Source: Chromatiales bacterium (ex Bugula neritina AB1)
Lineage (GTDB): Bacteria > Pseudomonadota > Gammaproteobacteria > Granulosicoccales > Granulosicoccaceae
Length of the DNA stretch: 64,000 bases
Assembly (NCBI GenBank): GCA_001730015.1
Contig: MDLA01000117.1
Coordinates: forward strand, 47,572-111,571
Direction of reading: 5' to 3'
Part shown: piece by piece, positions 9,430 to 18,500 of the stretch
How the letters are laid out: each line of letters begins with the position of its first letter
Position numbering within the stretch: position 1 is the stretch's first letter
Translations under genes and position numbers: made by a program
The notes under the pieces: generated by a model
What the model saw: only the letters and a program-made list of their open reading frames with translations
Database searches by the model: none
What the model was told of the DNA's origin: nothing

Positions 9430-10167
9430 TTATCGGTGCGGTGCCAGCGATACCTGTATCGCTATGCGCTTACCGGGGTGCTGCGAGGTATGTGTTCGAA
9501 ATTCCTGTCCGCGGTAGCGATAGGTGACGTCGTAACCTTGTAATTGTCGCTCTTTATGTGTGTGATTGGTCGTGGTGCAATGCTGGCGATGCGGTTGCCT
9601 GTGGTTGTGCTGGTAATATTGGTGATTGCGGTGTTGGTGGCGATTACGGTATTGGTGATTCCGCCGGTATCGATTGTGGCTGGAATGGCTGTTGTGATTC
9701 GCGTGGTGTCGATTTCGCGAGCTTGCGTTGTAGTGTGTATTGTTAGCGGCACTGGCCAGCGTTGATCCGATAACAGCGCCGGCAATGGTTGCCCCGGTGC
9801 TGCTTCTTCCATTTACTGAACGCGATAGTTCGTTGCCTATAGCGCCGCCAATCAGTGCACCAACAAACACTGAACCATTTGAGTGCCTCTTATGGTGGTT
9901 GTGCTGGTAGCGGTTGTGCTGGTTGTTCCGGTAGTTGTGTCGGGGACGGTTTTGGTGCGGGTAGTTGCTTCGGCTATGATGGTTCGCTGTTGGCGAGTGT
10001 CTGCAAATTCGCTGTGGCTTGCGCACCGTCACGTAGTGATAGACGGGTTCGACATGAACAACCCGTGCATAGTCTGTGTAGCTTGTTGAGCCGTTTGCAC
10101 TGCTTACGGTGGAAAACAGCCCCAGAGCCAAAGCGAATGATGAGAAAATGCGGTTTATCGGTTTCAT
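9430..10167 (-). CDS. His/Asn-rich glycine-zipper outer-membrane-type protein
   Basis: 245 residues from the ATG at 10167, which has AGGAG seven bases upstream (an ATG 11 codons earlier lacks this). Signal peptide at residues 1-25. A glycine zipper follows (VGALIGGAIGNELSR...TGATIAGAVIGSTLA), typical of the 17-kDa surface antigen/YMGG family. It is flanked on both sides by long stretches made almost only of His, Asn, Arg, Tyr and Gln. The last 40 residues (YDVTYRYRGQEFRTHTSQHPGKRIAI) are a conserved-looking C-terminal domain of these proteins. The His-rich arms could bind metal or polyanions; this is inference. Confidence 0.75.
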   Translation of the reverse strand: MKPINRIFSSFALALGLFSTVSSANGSTSYTDYARVVHVEPVYHYVTVRKPQRICRHSPTANHHSRSNYPHQNRPRHNYRNNQHNRYQHNHHKRHSNGSVFVGALIGGAIGNELSRSVNGRSSTGATIAGAVIGSTLASAANNTHYNASSRNRHHANHNSHSSHNRYRRNHQYRNRHQHRNHQYYQHNHRQPHRQHCTTTNHTHKERQLQGYDVTYRYRGQEFRTHTSQHPGKRIAIQVSLAPHR

Positions 10168-10255
10168 GTTGTGGTCTCCTGCCATCATGAGCAAGTGCAT
10201 AGTAGGCAGGGATCACTGAATACGCTCTGAACCGGAATCTGTTTTTATTTTTCGT

Positions 10256-10651
10256 TTATTTTTTTTCAACCTTCTCTGTAGAGCCTCCGGCTTCTTTCCA
10301 GCCCTTGAATCCCGTCTCAATATGACACACGTTATCGAGCCCCATGGTGTGCAGCGATTGCGCGGCCAGTGCAGAGCGCCAGCCCGATGCACAATGCAAA
10401 ACCATTCGATTGCCCGTTGCAAAGACAGGTTTATGGTAAGGGCTGTCGGGATCGACCCAGAATTCAAGCATGCCGCGCGGTGCATGCACCGAACCGGGGA
10501 TGCGTCCTTCGCGTTGTAATTCGCGAACGTCCCGGAGATCGACGATGGTTACGTTTTCGTTGCCTTGTAGCGCAATTGCCTCTTCAGCGGTAATTGTCTC
10601 AACGACTTCGTTGGCTTCTGCGATAAGTTGCTTGATGCCCTTTTTAATCAA
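10256..10651 (-). CDS. Rhodanese-domain protein (copy 1)
   Basis: 131 residues from a TTG start with AGGAG nine bases upstream. Single rhodanese domain with DLRDVREL near residue 39, IPGSVHAPRGMLEF at 51-64 and the active-site loop CASGWRS (Cys87). It may transfer sulfane sulfur or act in redox signalling in the cytosol; no signal peptide. A Lys-rich tail ends the protein. A paralogue at 41449-41820 shares the leader, the TTG start and the PRG-LEF motif. An inverted repeat at 10671-10690 lies just upstream. Confidence 0.85.
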   Translation of the reverse strand: MIKKGIKQLIAEANEVVETITAEEAIALQGNENVTIVDLRDVRELQREGRIPGSVHAPRGMLEFWVDPDSPYHKPVFATGNRMVLHCASGWRSALAAQSLHTMGLDNVCHIETGFKGWKEAGGSTEKVEKK

Positions 10652-10670
10652 GGTAATGATCTCCTGGCTA

Positions 10671-10690
10671 TAAATAGTTTCTACTATTTA
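10671..10690. promoter_or_regulatory. 8-bp inverted repeat upstream of the rhodanese gene (operator candidate)
   Basis: TAAATAGT (10671-10678), spacer TTCT, ACTATTTA (10683-10690): a perfect AT-rich palindrome 20 bases before the TTG start. It could be an operator, or a hairpin in the leader RNA. Confidence 0.35.
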
Positions 10691-10765
10691 TCTAAAATAT
10701 TCTATGTGCGTGCATCTAGAGAGGTGATTTCTTGCAATCGGGTGCCCGGTGAACTGAAATCTCCA

Positions 10766-11566
10766 TTAGTTCGGTGCTGTGTCGTCGACCGGGAATATCT
10801 TCGTAATAATGCCGACGCGGGTGTTGTCTATATAGTGCAGCTGGCGGCTGCGCATTCTGCGGTCAGACTTAAACTGGAAAGAGCGGGTGCCACCTCGCGG
10901 CGTGTAGGCCAGCATTGTGTCGAAATGCAGAAAACGACCAACCCAGACCTTGATCCCGCCGTACAGTTTGGCACTGGTCGCTTCTTCCAGATTTAGTACT
11001 GGAATAGATGGTTGCGTGGCAATATCCGGAAATGTGGTGTCAGCTGGAATTGCTGAGCCGGGCTGCGGCAGAGAATTTAAAGGTGGCTGGGGTAGCAGTG
11101 GCAATTCAGCATAGCCTTTCAGAAACTCGACTTCTTCTTCTCCTTCTTCCTCTTCTGCTTTTTCCTCTCTGCGCTCCACAAACATGGGCAATTCAGGGCC
11201 AATAGCTATTTGTATATAGGGAGCTGTTTCCTGATCGTAGTCGGGTTGCCGCCATCCGCCGTGGTAGAGCAATCGATGGTTTGCGGAATTGCTGATGGAA
11301 TCGGCGTGTTCGTGCAGGCGCAATTGTGTAAGCGGTTGGATGGGGTTCTCCAGCGCATCCAGATTTTCCAGACTATACAGTTGCGGCAGGGCAACGGCGT
11401 CAGGGATCACCGGAAACAGCAGCGTGTCGCTTATCCCGACGGCGGTTTTACGGGTGTGCTCAAAAACAATAATCTCTATATCGTATTTGATTGCCCACAC
11501 GGGCTTCGATGCGCAGATCAAAAGCGCGGTGAGCAGACAGCATTTCCAAAAGCGTGTTGATTTCAT
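10766..11566 (-). CDS. csiV: CsiV-family peptidoglycan-binding protein
   Basis: 266 residues with a signal peptide (core CCLLTALLICASKPVWA) followed directly by the family hallmark YDIEIIVFEHTRK. A Glu-rich low-complexity patch (EEKAEEEEGEEEVEF) lies mid-protein, and the C-terminal part contains the YGGIKVWVGRFLHFDT and DRRMRSRQLHYID region typical of the family. CsiV binds peptidoglycan in the periplasm and in Vibrio is needed for D-amino-acid tolerance and normal cell shape. It lies 5 bases downstream of mfd on the same strand, an arrangement conserved in pseudomonads and relatives. Confidence 0.85.
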   Translation of the reverse strand: MKSTRFWKCCLLTALLICASKPVWAIKYDIEIIVFEHTRKTAVGISDTLLFPVIPDAVALPQLYSLENLDALENPIQPLTQLRLHEHADSISNSANHRLLYHGGWRQPDYDQETAPYIQIAIGPELPMFVERREEKAEEEEGEEEVEFLKGYAELPLLPQPPLNSLPQPGSAIPADTTFPDIATQPSIPVLNLEEATSAKLYGGIKVWVGRFLHFDTMLAYTPRGGTRSFQFKSDRRMRSRQLHYIDNTRVGIITKIFPVDDTAPN

Positions 11567-11571
11567 GTCAG

Positions 11572-14500
11572 TTATGCAGCCTCGGGCTGTTTGAATTTTC
11601 CAAGTAGCCGGTCGATGTATTCAATCCGTTGCACGGGGTCGTCGAGCGTTTGCTTGAATCTAAACGTGTTTTTACCATCAAAGGCAAACTCGGTGGGATA
11701 TTTCTGAATAAGCTCGATGAGCTGTCCGGCGTCAATGTTGGGATTATCGTCGAAAACTAACCGCCCGCCAGTACTACCGGCTTCCAGTCGGGTCGCACCC
11801 AGGCGCTGGCACTGTAGCTTGAAACCGGTGGAGTGGAAGAGATTTTGCGCATGGTCCGGCAGCAGACCGAAGCGGTTGATCAGTTCCACCTTGAGTTCGT
11901 TGAGGGCGGCGTTGTCTGAGGCGTTGGATATCCGTTTATAGAGGATCAGCCGTGTGTGTACATCGTCGACGTAGTCTGAAGGCAGAATGGCCGGAATACC
12001 CAGATCGACTTCAGTCGATTGCGCCAGCGGCGAGTCAACATCGGGCAGGCGGCCTGATTTCAGCGCAGCCACAGCCCGTTCCAGAAGTTGCGTGTAGAGA
12101 GTGAAGCCGATTTCCTGAATTTGTCCGCTTTGCTCATCACCGAGCAGTTCTCCTGCACCGCGAATTTCCAGATCGTGCGTAGCCAGGGTAAAGCCAACGC
12201 CGAGATCCTCCAGCGACTCCAGTGCGGTGAGTCGTTTTTCTGCGTCTTTGGTCATGGATTTTCGAGGTGGTGCAATCAAATAGGCGTAGGCACGATGGTG
12301 TGATCGCCCGACGCGGCCTCGAAGCTGGTGCAGCTGGGCTAGCCCCAGTTTGTCTGCACGATTAATTATAATGGTGTTCGCTGTCGGTACATCGATACCG
12401 CTTTCAACGATTGTTGTGCACAGCAGGATATTAAACCGCTGATGATAGAAATCGAGCATGACGCTTTCGAGTTCGCGCTCTGGCATCTGCCCGTGGGCTA
12501 CCTCTATGGTGGCGTTGGGAATTATTTCCCGCAATTGATTGGCCATGCGTTCAATTGATTTCACCTCATTGTGCAGTACATACACCTGCCCACCGCGCGA
12601 GAGTTCGCGCTGACAGGCCTCTTTAATCTGTGTATCAGACCATTCACCGACAAACGTTTTTATTGCATGGCGGTTCGGCGGCGGCGTGGCAATGATAGAC
12701 AGATCACGCAGACCGGCGAGCCCCATATTCAGGGTTCGAGGAATGGGTGTTGCTGTCAGGGTGAGAATATCGACTTCAGAGCGTAGCGATTTCATGTGCT
12801 CTTTGTGGCGTACGCCGAAGCGATGCTCCTCGTCGATAATGACTAAACCGAGGTTTTTATATTTAACCCCTTTCTGCAGCAGCTTATGCGTGCCGATAAC
12901 AATATCGACACCGCCTGTCTGCATAGATTTGATTACCGCATTTTGCTCTTTGGTTGAACGAAAACGGGAGAGACACTCTATTTGCACCGGCCACTCGGCA
13001 AACCGGTCAAGGAAATTTTTGTGGTGCTGGTGAGCCAGCAGGGTGGTGGGTACCAGTATCGCGACTTGCTTGCCGCCATCAATAGCAACGAAGGCAGCGC
13101 GCATTGCTACCTCGGTTTTGCCAAAACCCACATCACCACAGACAACGCGGTCCATCGGTTGCTCTGAACGCATATCGGCGACGACATCCTCAATAGCCTG
13201 TCGCTGATCCGGAGTTTCCTCGAACGGAAAAGTCTCGGAAAATACCGGGTAGTTATTGGTTTCTTCGGTATAGGCATAGCCAATTTTTGCTGCGCGTCTG
13301 GCGTGAATTTCAAGGAGTTCTGCCGCAACATCGTGGGCTTTTTGCGCAGCGCGACGTTTCACCTTCTGCCATTGCTCACCACCGAGTCGGTGCAGTGGTG
13401 CCGATTCCTCCGACGCACCGGTATAGCGGCTGATCAGATGCAGCGACGACACCGGTACATAGAGTTTGTCTTCGTTTGCATAGGTGAGTGTCAGGTACTC
13501 ATTGTTACTGCCACCTATATCCAGCGTTTGCAGACCGACATAGCGGCCGACACCGTGGTCTATATGTACCACTGGCGCGCCAATGGTCAGGTCGGCGAGG
13601 TTGGCGATTACCGCATCGCTGTCGCGGGTCTGGCGCCGTCCCCGACGGGTTTTCTGCAGCCGGTTGCCGGTCAGCTGGGATTCGCAAATAATAGCGATAC
13701 TGGAGTCGGCAAGAATCAGCCCTTCATCCAGCGGAGCTGCACTGATGCAATAGTTGCGATCACTGGATAAAAATTCAGAAAATGTTTCAACCGTAGCTAC
13801 TGGTATCTGGTTGCCGATCAGCAATTCCATAAACGCTTCACGCCGCCCGGCGGATTCGGCGACAAATAAAACGCGCCCTTCGAATTCATCGAGGAACGAC
13901 TTCAGCAAACCGAGCGGCTGCTCAAGGCGCACGGTGATCGGGTACTTTCCAGGGGCCTTGGTGCCGAAATTGTGGGTCTTGCGACCTTCCGCCAGTTCGG
14001 TATTTCCTACTTCAAACTGATCGCGCTTTTTGATGTGGGCGGTAGTTTCATCTGCCGAGAGAAACAGTTGCTCGGGTGGCAGCACAGGCCGTTCTATATC
14101 GTGTCGGCGCTGCTCGAAACGCTCGGCGGTGTCGGTCGCGAATTCTTCCATTGCACCAGAGCAATCACCATACTGGACGACATCAACGTTGTTCGAGAGG
14201 TAGTCAAAAATCGATACCATATTTTCCATAAACAACGGCATGTAATACTCAATGCCGGACGGTACAACGCCGTTACTGATATCCCGATAGATCGGGCTGT
14301 CGCGGCTGGCATCAAAGCTCATGCGATAGTTCTGGCGAAAACGCTTTATCGCCTCGGCGTCCATCGGAAATTCACGCGCCGGCAGTAGTTCGATATTGGC
14401 AATCCGATGTTCCTTGCGCGCAATCTGATCCGCCGGATCGAAGCTGTAGATAGACTCTATTTCGTCGTCGAAGTAATCCAGCCTGAAAGGTCGGTCACTG

Positions 14501-15024
14501 GCCATGGGGAATAGATCGAGCAGAGAACCACGGACCGAAAACTCGCCATGTTCGTTAACTTCGCTGACATTGCGGTATCCGGCGTTGGCGAGTTTTTCGC
14601 GGAACTGGTCCAGTGGTATTTCGTCTCCCTCGTTTATGATCAGTGCGTGCTGGTTGATATATTCCGGTGGACACAGCCGCTGCATCAGGGTGGATACGGG
14701 CAGTACCAGTAGCCCCTGCTTAAGGTTGGGCAGGTGGTAGAGCGTCTTCAACCGCTGCGAGACGATATCCTGATGTGGCGAGAATAGATCATACGGTAGT
14801 GTTTCCCAATCGGGGAAACTGAAAATCGGCAGGGCCTCGTCAACAAAAAAACGCAGTGCATTCTCGAGGTGATAGGCCTCGGACATTGACGGCGTTGTTA
14901 CCAGAGTCAACTTCTGATTCGACTGGGCAAGCTCGGCAATACTCAAGGCTCCGGCGGCACCGTAGAGTTGCCCCCACTGTGTTTTTTTTCGACCGGGGAG
15001 CTTAAGAGCTGATTGGTGTTGCAT
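11572..15024 (-). CDS. mfd: Transcription-repair coupling factor Mfd
   Basis: 1150 residues from the ATG at 15024 (MQHQSALKLPGRKKTQWGQL), the usual Mfd length. An ATG 28 codons upstream gives an unrelated hydrophobic extension and was rejected. Order: UvrB-like N-terminal region (FPDWETLPYDLFSPH), RNA polymerase interaction domain around VVHIDHGVGRYVGL, then the translocase with Walker A GDVGFGKTEVAMRAA, IIDEEHRFGVRHKE, LTATPIPRTL, and the RecG-like motor end QLHQLRGRVGRSHHRAYAYL. It removes stalled RNA polymerase at lesions and recruits UvrA. csiV follows after 5 bases. Confidence 0.96.
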   Translation of the reverse strand: MQHQSALKLPGRKKTQWGQLYGAAGALSIAELAQSNQKLTLVTTPSMSEAYHLENALRFFVDEALPIFSFPDWETLPYDLFSPHQDIVSQRLKTLYHLPNLKQGLLVLPVSTLMQRLCPPEYINQHALIINEGDEIPLDQFREKLANAGYRNVSEVNEHGEFSVRGSLLDLFPMASDRPFRLDYFDDEIESIYSFDPADQIARKEHRIANIELLPAREFPMDAEAIKRFRQNYRMSFDASRDSPIYRDISNGVVPSGIEYYMPLFMENMVSIFDYLSNNVDVVQYGDCSGAMEEFATDTAERFEQRRHDIERPVLPPEQLFLSADETTAHIKKRDQFEVGNTELAEGRKTHNFGTKAPGKYPITVRLEQPLGLLKSFLDEFEGRVLFVAESAGRREAFMELLIGNQIPVATVETFSEFLSSDRNYCISAAPLDEGLILADSSIAIICESQLTGNRLQKTRRGRRQTRDSDAVIANLADLTIGAPVVHIDHGVGRYVGLQTLDIGGSNNEYLTLTYANEDKLYVPVSSLHLISRYTGASEESAPLHRLGGEQWQKVKRRAAQKAHDVAAELLEIHARRAAKIGYAYTEETNNYPVFSETFPFEETPDQRQAIEDVVADMRSEQPMDRVVCGDVGFGKTEVAMRAAFVAIDGGKQVAILVPTTLLAHQHHKNFLDRFAEWPVQIECLSRFRSTKEQNAVIKSMQTGGVDIVIGTHKLLQKGVKYKNLGLVIIDEEHRFGVRHKEHMKSLRSEVDILTLTATPIPRTLNMGLAGLRDLSIIATPPPNRHAIKTFVGEWSDTQIKEACQRELSRGGQVYVLHNEVKSIERMANQLREIIPNATIEVAHGQMPERELESVMLDFYHQRFNILLCTTIVESGIDVPTANTIIINRADKLGLAQLHQLRGRVGRSHHRAYAYLIAPPRKSMTKDAEKRLTALESLEDLGVGFTLATHDLEIRGAGELLGDEQSGQIQEIGFTLYTQLLERAVAALKSGRLPDVDSPLAQSTEVDLGIPAILPSDYVDDVHTRLILYKRISNASDNAALNELKVELINRFGLLPDHAQNLFHSTGFKLQCQRLGATRLEAGSTGGRLVFDDNPNIDAGQLIELIQKYPTEFAFDGKNTFRFKQTLDDPVQRIEYIDRLLGKFKQPEAA

Positions 15025-15599
15025 ACTGACCTGCGGGTCTGAGCAAAACAGAAAATTATAACATAGCCAGATAGCGGGGAAGACGATACGCAAATTGATA
15101 TATTGCAAAAATGTAATTAATTATCGAGCGGATTTTAATCACGGTGCAATCGGCACCGCTTGGTATTGCTGTCGAGCGCTGAAAGGATAAACGGCGGTTA
15201 TAACGGCATTCGAAGCGCAGCCGTACGTCAGAAGCCCTTGGGTTTTGTGAATTTGCAAGTTTTTCCACGTTTCAGGCAGTTTTTTCTAACAGCCTATCAG
15301 GCTGTTTCGGGTATTTGCCGGTGACTGATTTATGTTTTTGCCGGCTCGTTCCATTGGTTGATGAGTGTCGCCCGGTGCAATGTATTTGGGGTACCATATC
15401 GCGTTATGAGTACTGGTGTGTGATCCCGCGAAACTGCGGGCTGTAATCGCAATCGAACCCCCGGAAAACACCAGCCGTTGTCCGGTTGCAGGGGGATATC
15501 CGGTTTTGAAGAACAGCAGTTTCAATAGCAACTGTAGATCACCGTAAGTCCGCACGGGATAGGTCACCTGGCTGGCCAGACAAATACCTTGGATGCAAT
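15025..15599. other. Intergenic region between divergent mfd and the fused carboxylase
   Basis: 575 bases without a supported gene. The only structure I can point to is a 7-bp hairpin (AACAGCC, loop TATCA, GGCTGTT at 15288-15306). It lacks a T-run after it on either strand, so it is not called a terminator. The region must hold the promoters of both flanking genes, but no convincing hexamer pair was found. Confidence 0.5.
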
Positions 15600-18500
15600 A
15601 TGAGTAATAAAGAATCATCGGGTGCAAAAAGCGAGTTGCTTTTATTCTCCGCAGTGGAGCAGCACGCTAAGAATTTTGCGTTGAATGGCGTTGTGCACCC
15701 GTTCGAGTGGCACAGCAACATCGAAGGCCTGATTGACGAAAGCGAAATAGAAGAAGGGCTGGCTTCACTCAAGAGTCTGTCTGTTGACGACTATATTGCC
15801 CGTGTTCTTGAACCGGCTGAGTCGGTTAATCGCCCGAGTGCAAAAGCTGTTATTCAGCAGCTGCGAGGCAAGGTTCACAGTGAGGTAGAGCTGGGTCCGC
15901 TGTATTCGGTGGAAATAGACCTGGAATACAGTGGAAAGTCGCGTCGGATCGGAATCATCGCGCAGAATCGCCACATCAATAACGGTGTCTGGGGGCCGGC
16001 GCATCATGTGGAGGCAAGTCGCCTTGCACGGCACTATGAGTCTCGCTCGTTGCCGATCATCACGTTCATGGACACTCCCGGTGCTGATGCCGGTACTGAG
16101 GCTAACTCCAACAATCAGGCGCATTCGATATCCCGGCTAATCACCACGATGGCCAATATCAATACACCGACCCTCGGTTTGATATACGGGCTGGGTTTCT
16201 CCGGCGGCGCAATACCGCTTGCAACCACGAATCTGATTTTTGCGGTCCGCAATGCGGTATTTAATACCATCCAGCCGAAGGGGCTTGCCAATATAGCCCG
16301 GCAATACAATCTGTCGTGGCAGGAAAGCGCCAGATACGTTGGTGTGTCACCATTTGAGCTCTATTCGCGCGGTGCTGTCGATGGTGTACTCGATTGGGAC
16401 CCCATGGATGAAACAGAGGGCGGAGATATTCTTGCCGCCGCTATATTTACAGGCGTCGAGCAGATTGAGTTAGCAGCCAGAGACGAACTTAAATGCAATC
16501 CTCTTGTTCTAGAAGACTACGCCAACAGCGTGTCAAGCCACATTGATGAAAGTGAGAAACTAAAAGAACTGCAGGCAGCAGCGCATTTTAATCTGCACAA
16601 TGGCGTTGGTGGTTTTCCCAATGCCTATGCACATGCTTTAAAGTACCTCAGGTCATTGTCGCTTCGCAGCCGCATTCGATCGACCTCAACTAATGCATAC
16701 GGGCGGCTGGCAGATGAAGAAGTCCCGACCGGTGATCTTGATCAGCGTAACAGGCAGATACGTGAAGCCTCGTTTAACCGTTGGTTGTCCGACCCTGAAA
16801 AACTTATTTACAATGATCAGCTAAGCAAGCTCTGGGTTGCCTATAAAAAGAATCATAGTGAGCTCGATGTAAGCCGCAATCGAATAACCAGCCTGATCCT
16901 GGGTGATCCGCAGAAAAATTACGAAGAAGCGGAAAAGAATCTGTGTTTCGAAATGTGCCTGCTGCTCTATAACCGCTGGAAGTCAGACGCGCCATTTAAT
17001 TTTATTCGCATGGGCAGGCTTCTATCGGAGAAGGTTGTTGATCATAAATCTGAACTGCCTGATATTGAAGATCAGGATATCACCATCCTCGATGTTCTCT
17101 ATACACCTTCACTGAATAAAACACTGAGGCTGGAGTTTCAGAACCTGCTGATATTCGACGCACTCTACGACAGCATTGTAACCAATTTCGGTGAGATCGC
17201 AGAAGAATCAAAGGCATTTCAGACACTCTCGGAAGAAACGCTGCGAAGCATTCTTGATAACTCACTGGAGCAGGCGACCAACAAGATCAGTCAGTCTATG
17301 CCGGAGGAGCTAGCCGCAACTGATGGTAACAGCGCTACCGCCACGTTCGCTGACTGGTTGCGGCATTTTGTCAATTACAGCAAACGCGGTGATTTCCTGA
17401 ATAACCTCGAAGAGTGGAAGCGCGTGATTTTCCCTCGCTTGTCTGAATCGCTGCTGGTACTGATTACCTATTTCTTTGAAAATCTGGTACCGGAATTCAT
17501 GGAATCGCAGCTGCATGGAAAGCAGTACTCCGGCAAGATCAACCCCGGGCGTATAGGTAAGCGCAAAGATTTCTGGAACCAGCTGAATATTGCGTACCAG
17601 GATCTATTAGTACAGCGTGTTCTCGATGCCAACAAGCGACAGAAGCTTGCAACGGTTGCTGCATTCCGGGATACCTTTACCGAAGGCTTCAAAGAATCCA
17701 ATGCACAGTTAATGACTGCAAATCCGGTAGCGTTCCCGGGCTTTCGCCAGTCGATAGAAAAGGCACTGAATAATGAGGTCACACCGTGCGGCATAGTGAC
17801 CGGAATCGGCCGCTTCAAACTCAATATAGCCGAAGATAACCCACGTGTCGGGATTGCCATTTCTAATGTCGCGTTTCAGGCTGGCGCTTTCGATATGGCT
17901 GGTGCGGAAAAAATGTGCGCGCTGCTGCTGGACTGCGCCAAGCAGCACTTGCCGGTCATATGCTTTATTTCGTCAGGCGGAATGCAAACCAAGGAAGGGC
18001 CCAATTCGTTATTCTCCATGGCAATTGTCAATGATCAGATTACCCGCTTTATCGCCGAGACCGATTTGCCTGTAGTAGTGTTTGGGTTTGGTGACTGCAC
18101 CGGTGGCTCGCAGGCGAGTTTTGTTACCCACCCGCTGGTTCGAACCTATTACCTGAGCGGGGCAGACATGCCTTTTGCCGGGCGGGTTGTGGTGCCATCG
18201 TTTCTGCCGTCTATATCGACAGTCGCGAACTATCTCGCCAAAACCCCCGGATCCATGCAGGGTCTGGTCAAGCACCCGTTCGCCGAAAATCTCGACGACA
18301 AACTGCTGGCCGTTGATCCCGATATTACAGTGCCTACCGATACCATCGCAGAGATAGTGGCGCGGGTCCTGACCGGGACAGCATCGATGGAAGTGGTGAT
18401 TCCCGAAAGCGTTGTTTACCGGGCCGTCGATCTGATGGGCAAGATCAACAAGGTTCTGATTCACGCACGCGGCTGTACTGCGGTCAAGCTGATTCGCATC

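Noticed and set aside
9462..9812. Thr/Ile-rich minus-strand frame of 116 codons
   Set aside because: It is the alternative frame of the His/Asn-rich repeats of the glycine-zipper gene; its composition follows from codon repetition.
15288..15306. Terminator between mfd and the carboxylase
   Set aside because: The 7-bp hairpin has no T-run after it on either strand, and the flanking genes are divergent so none ends here.
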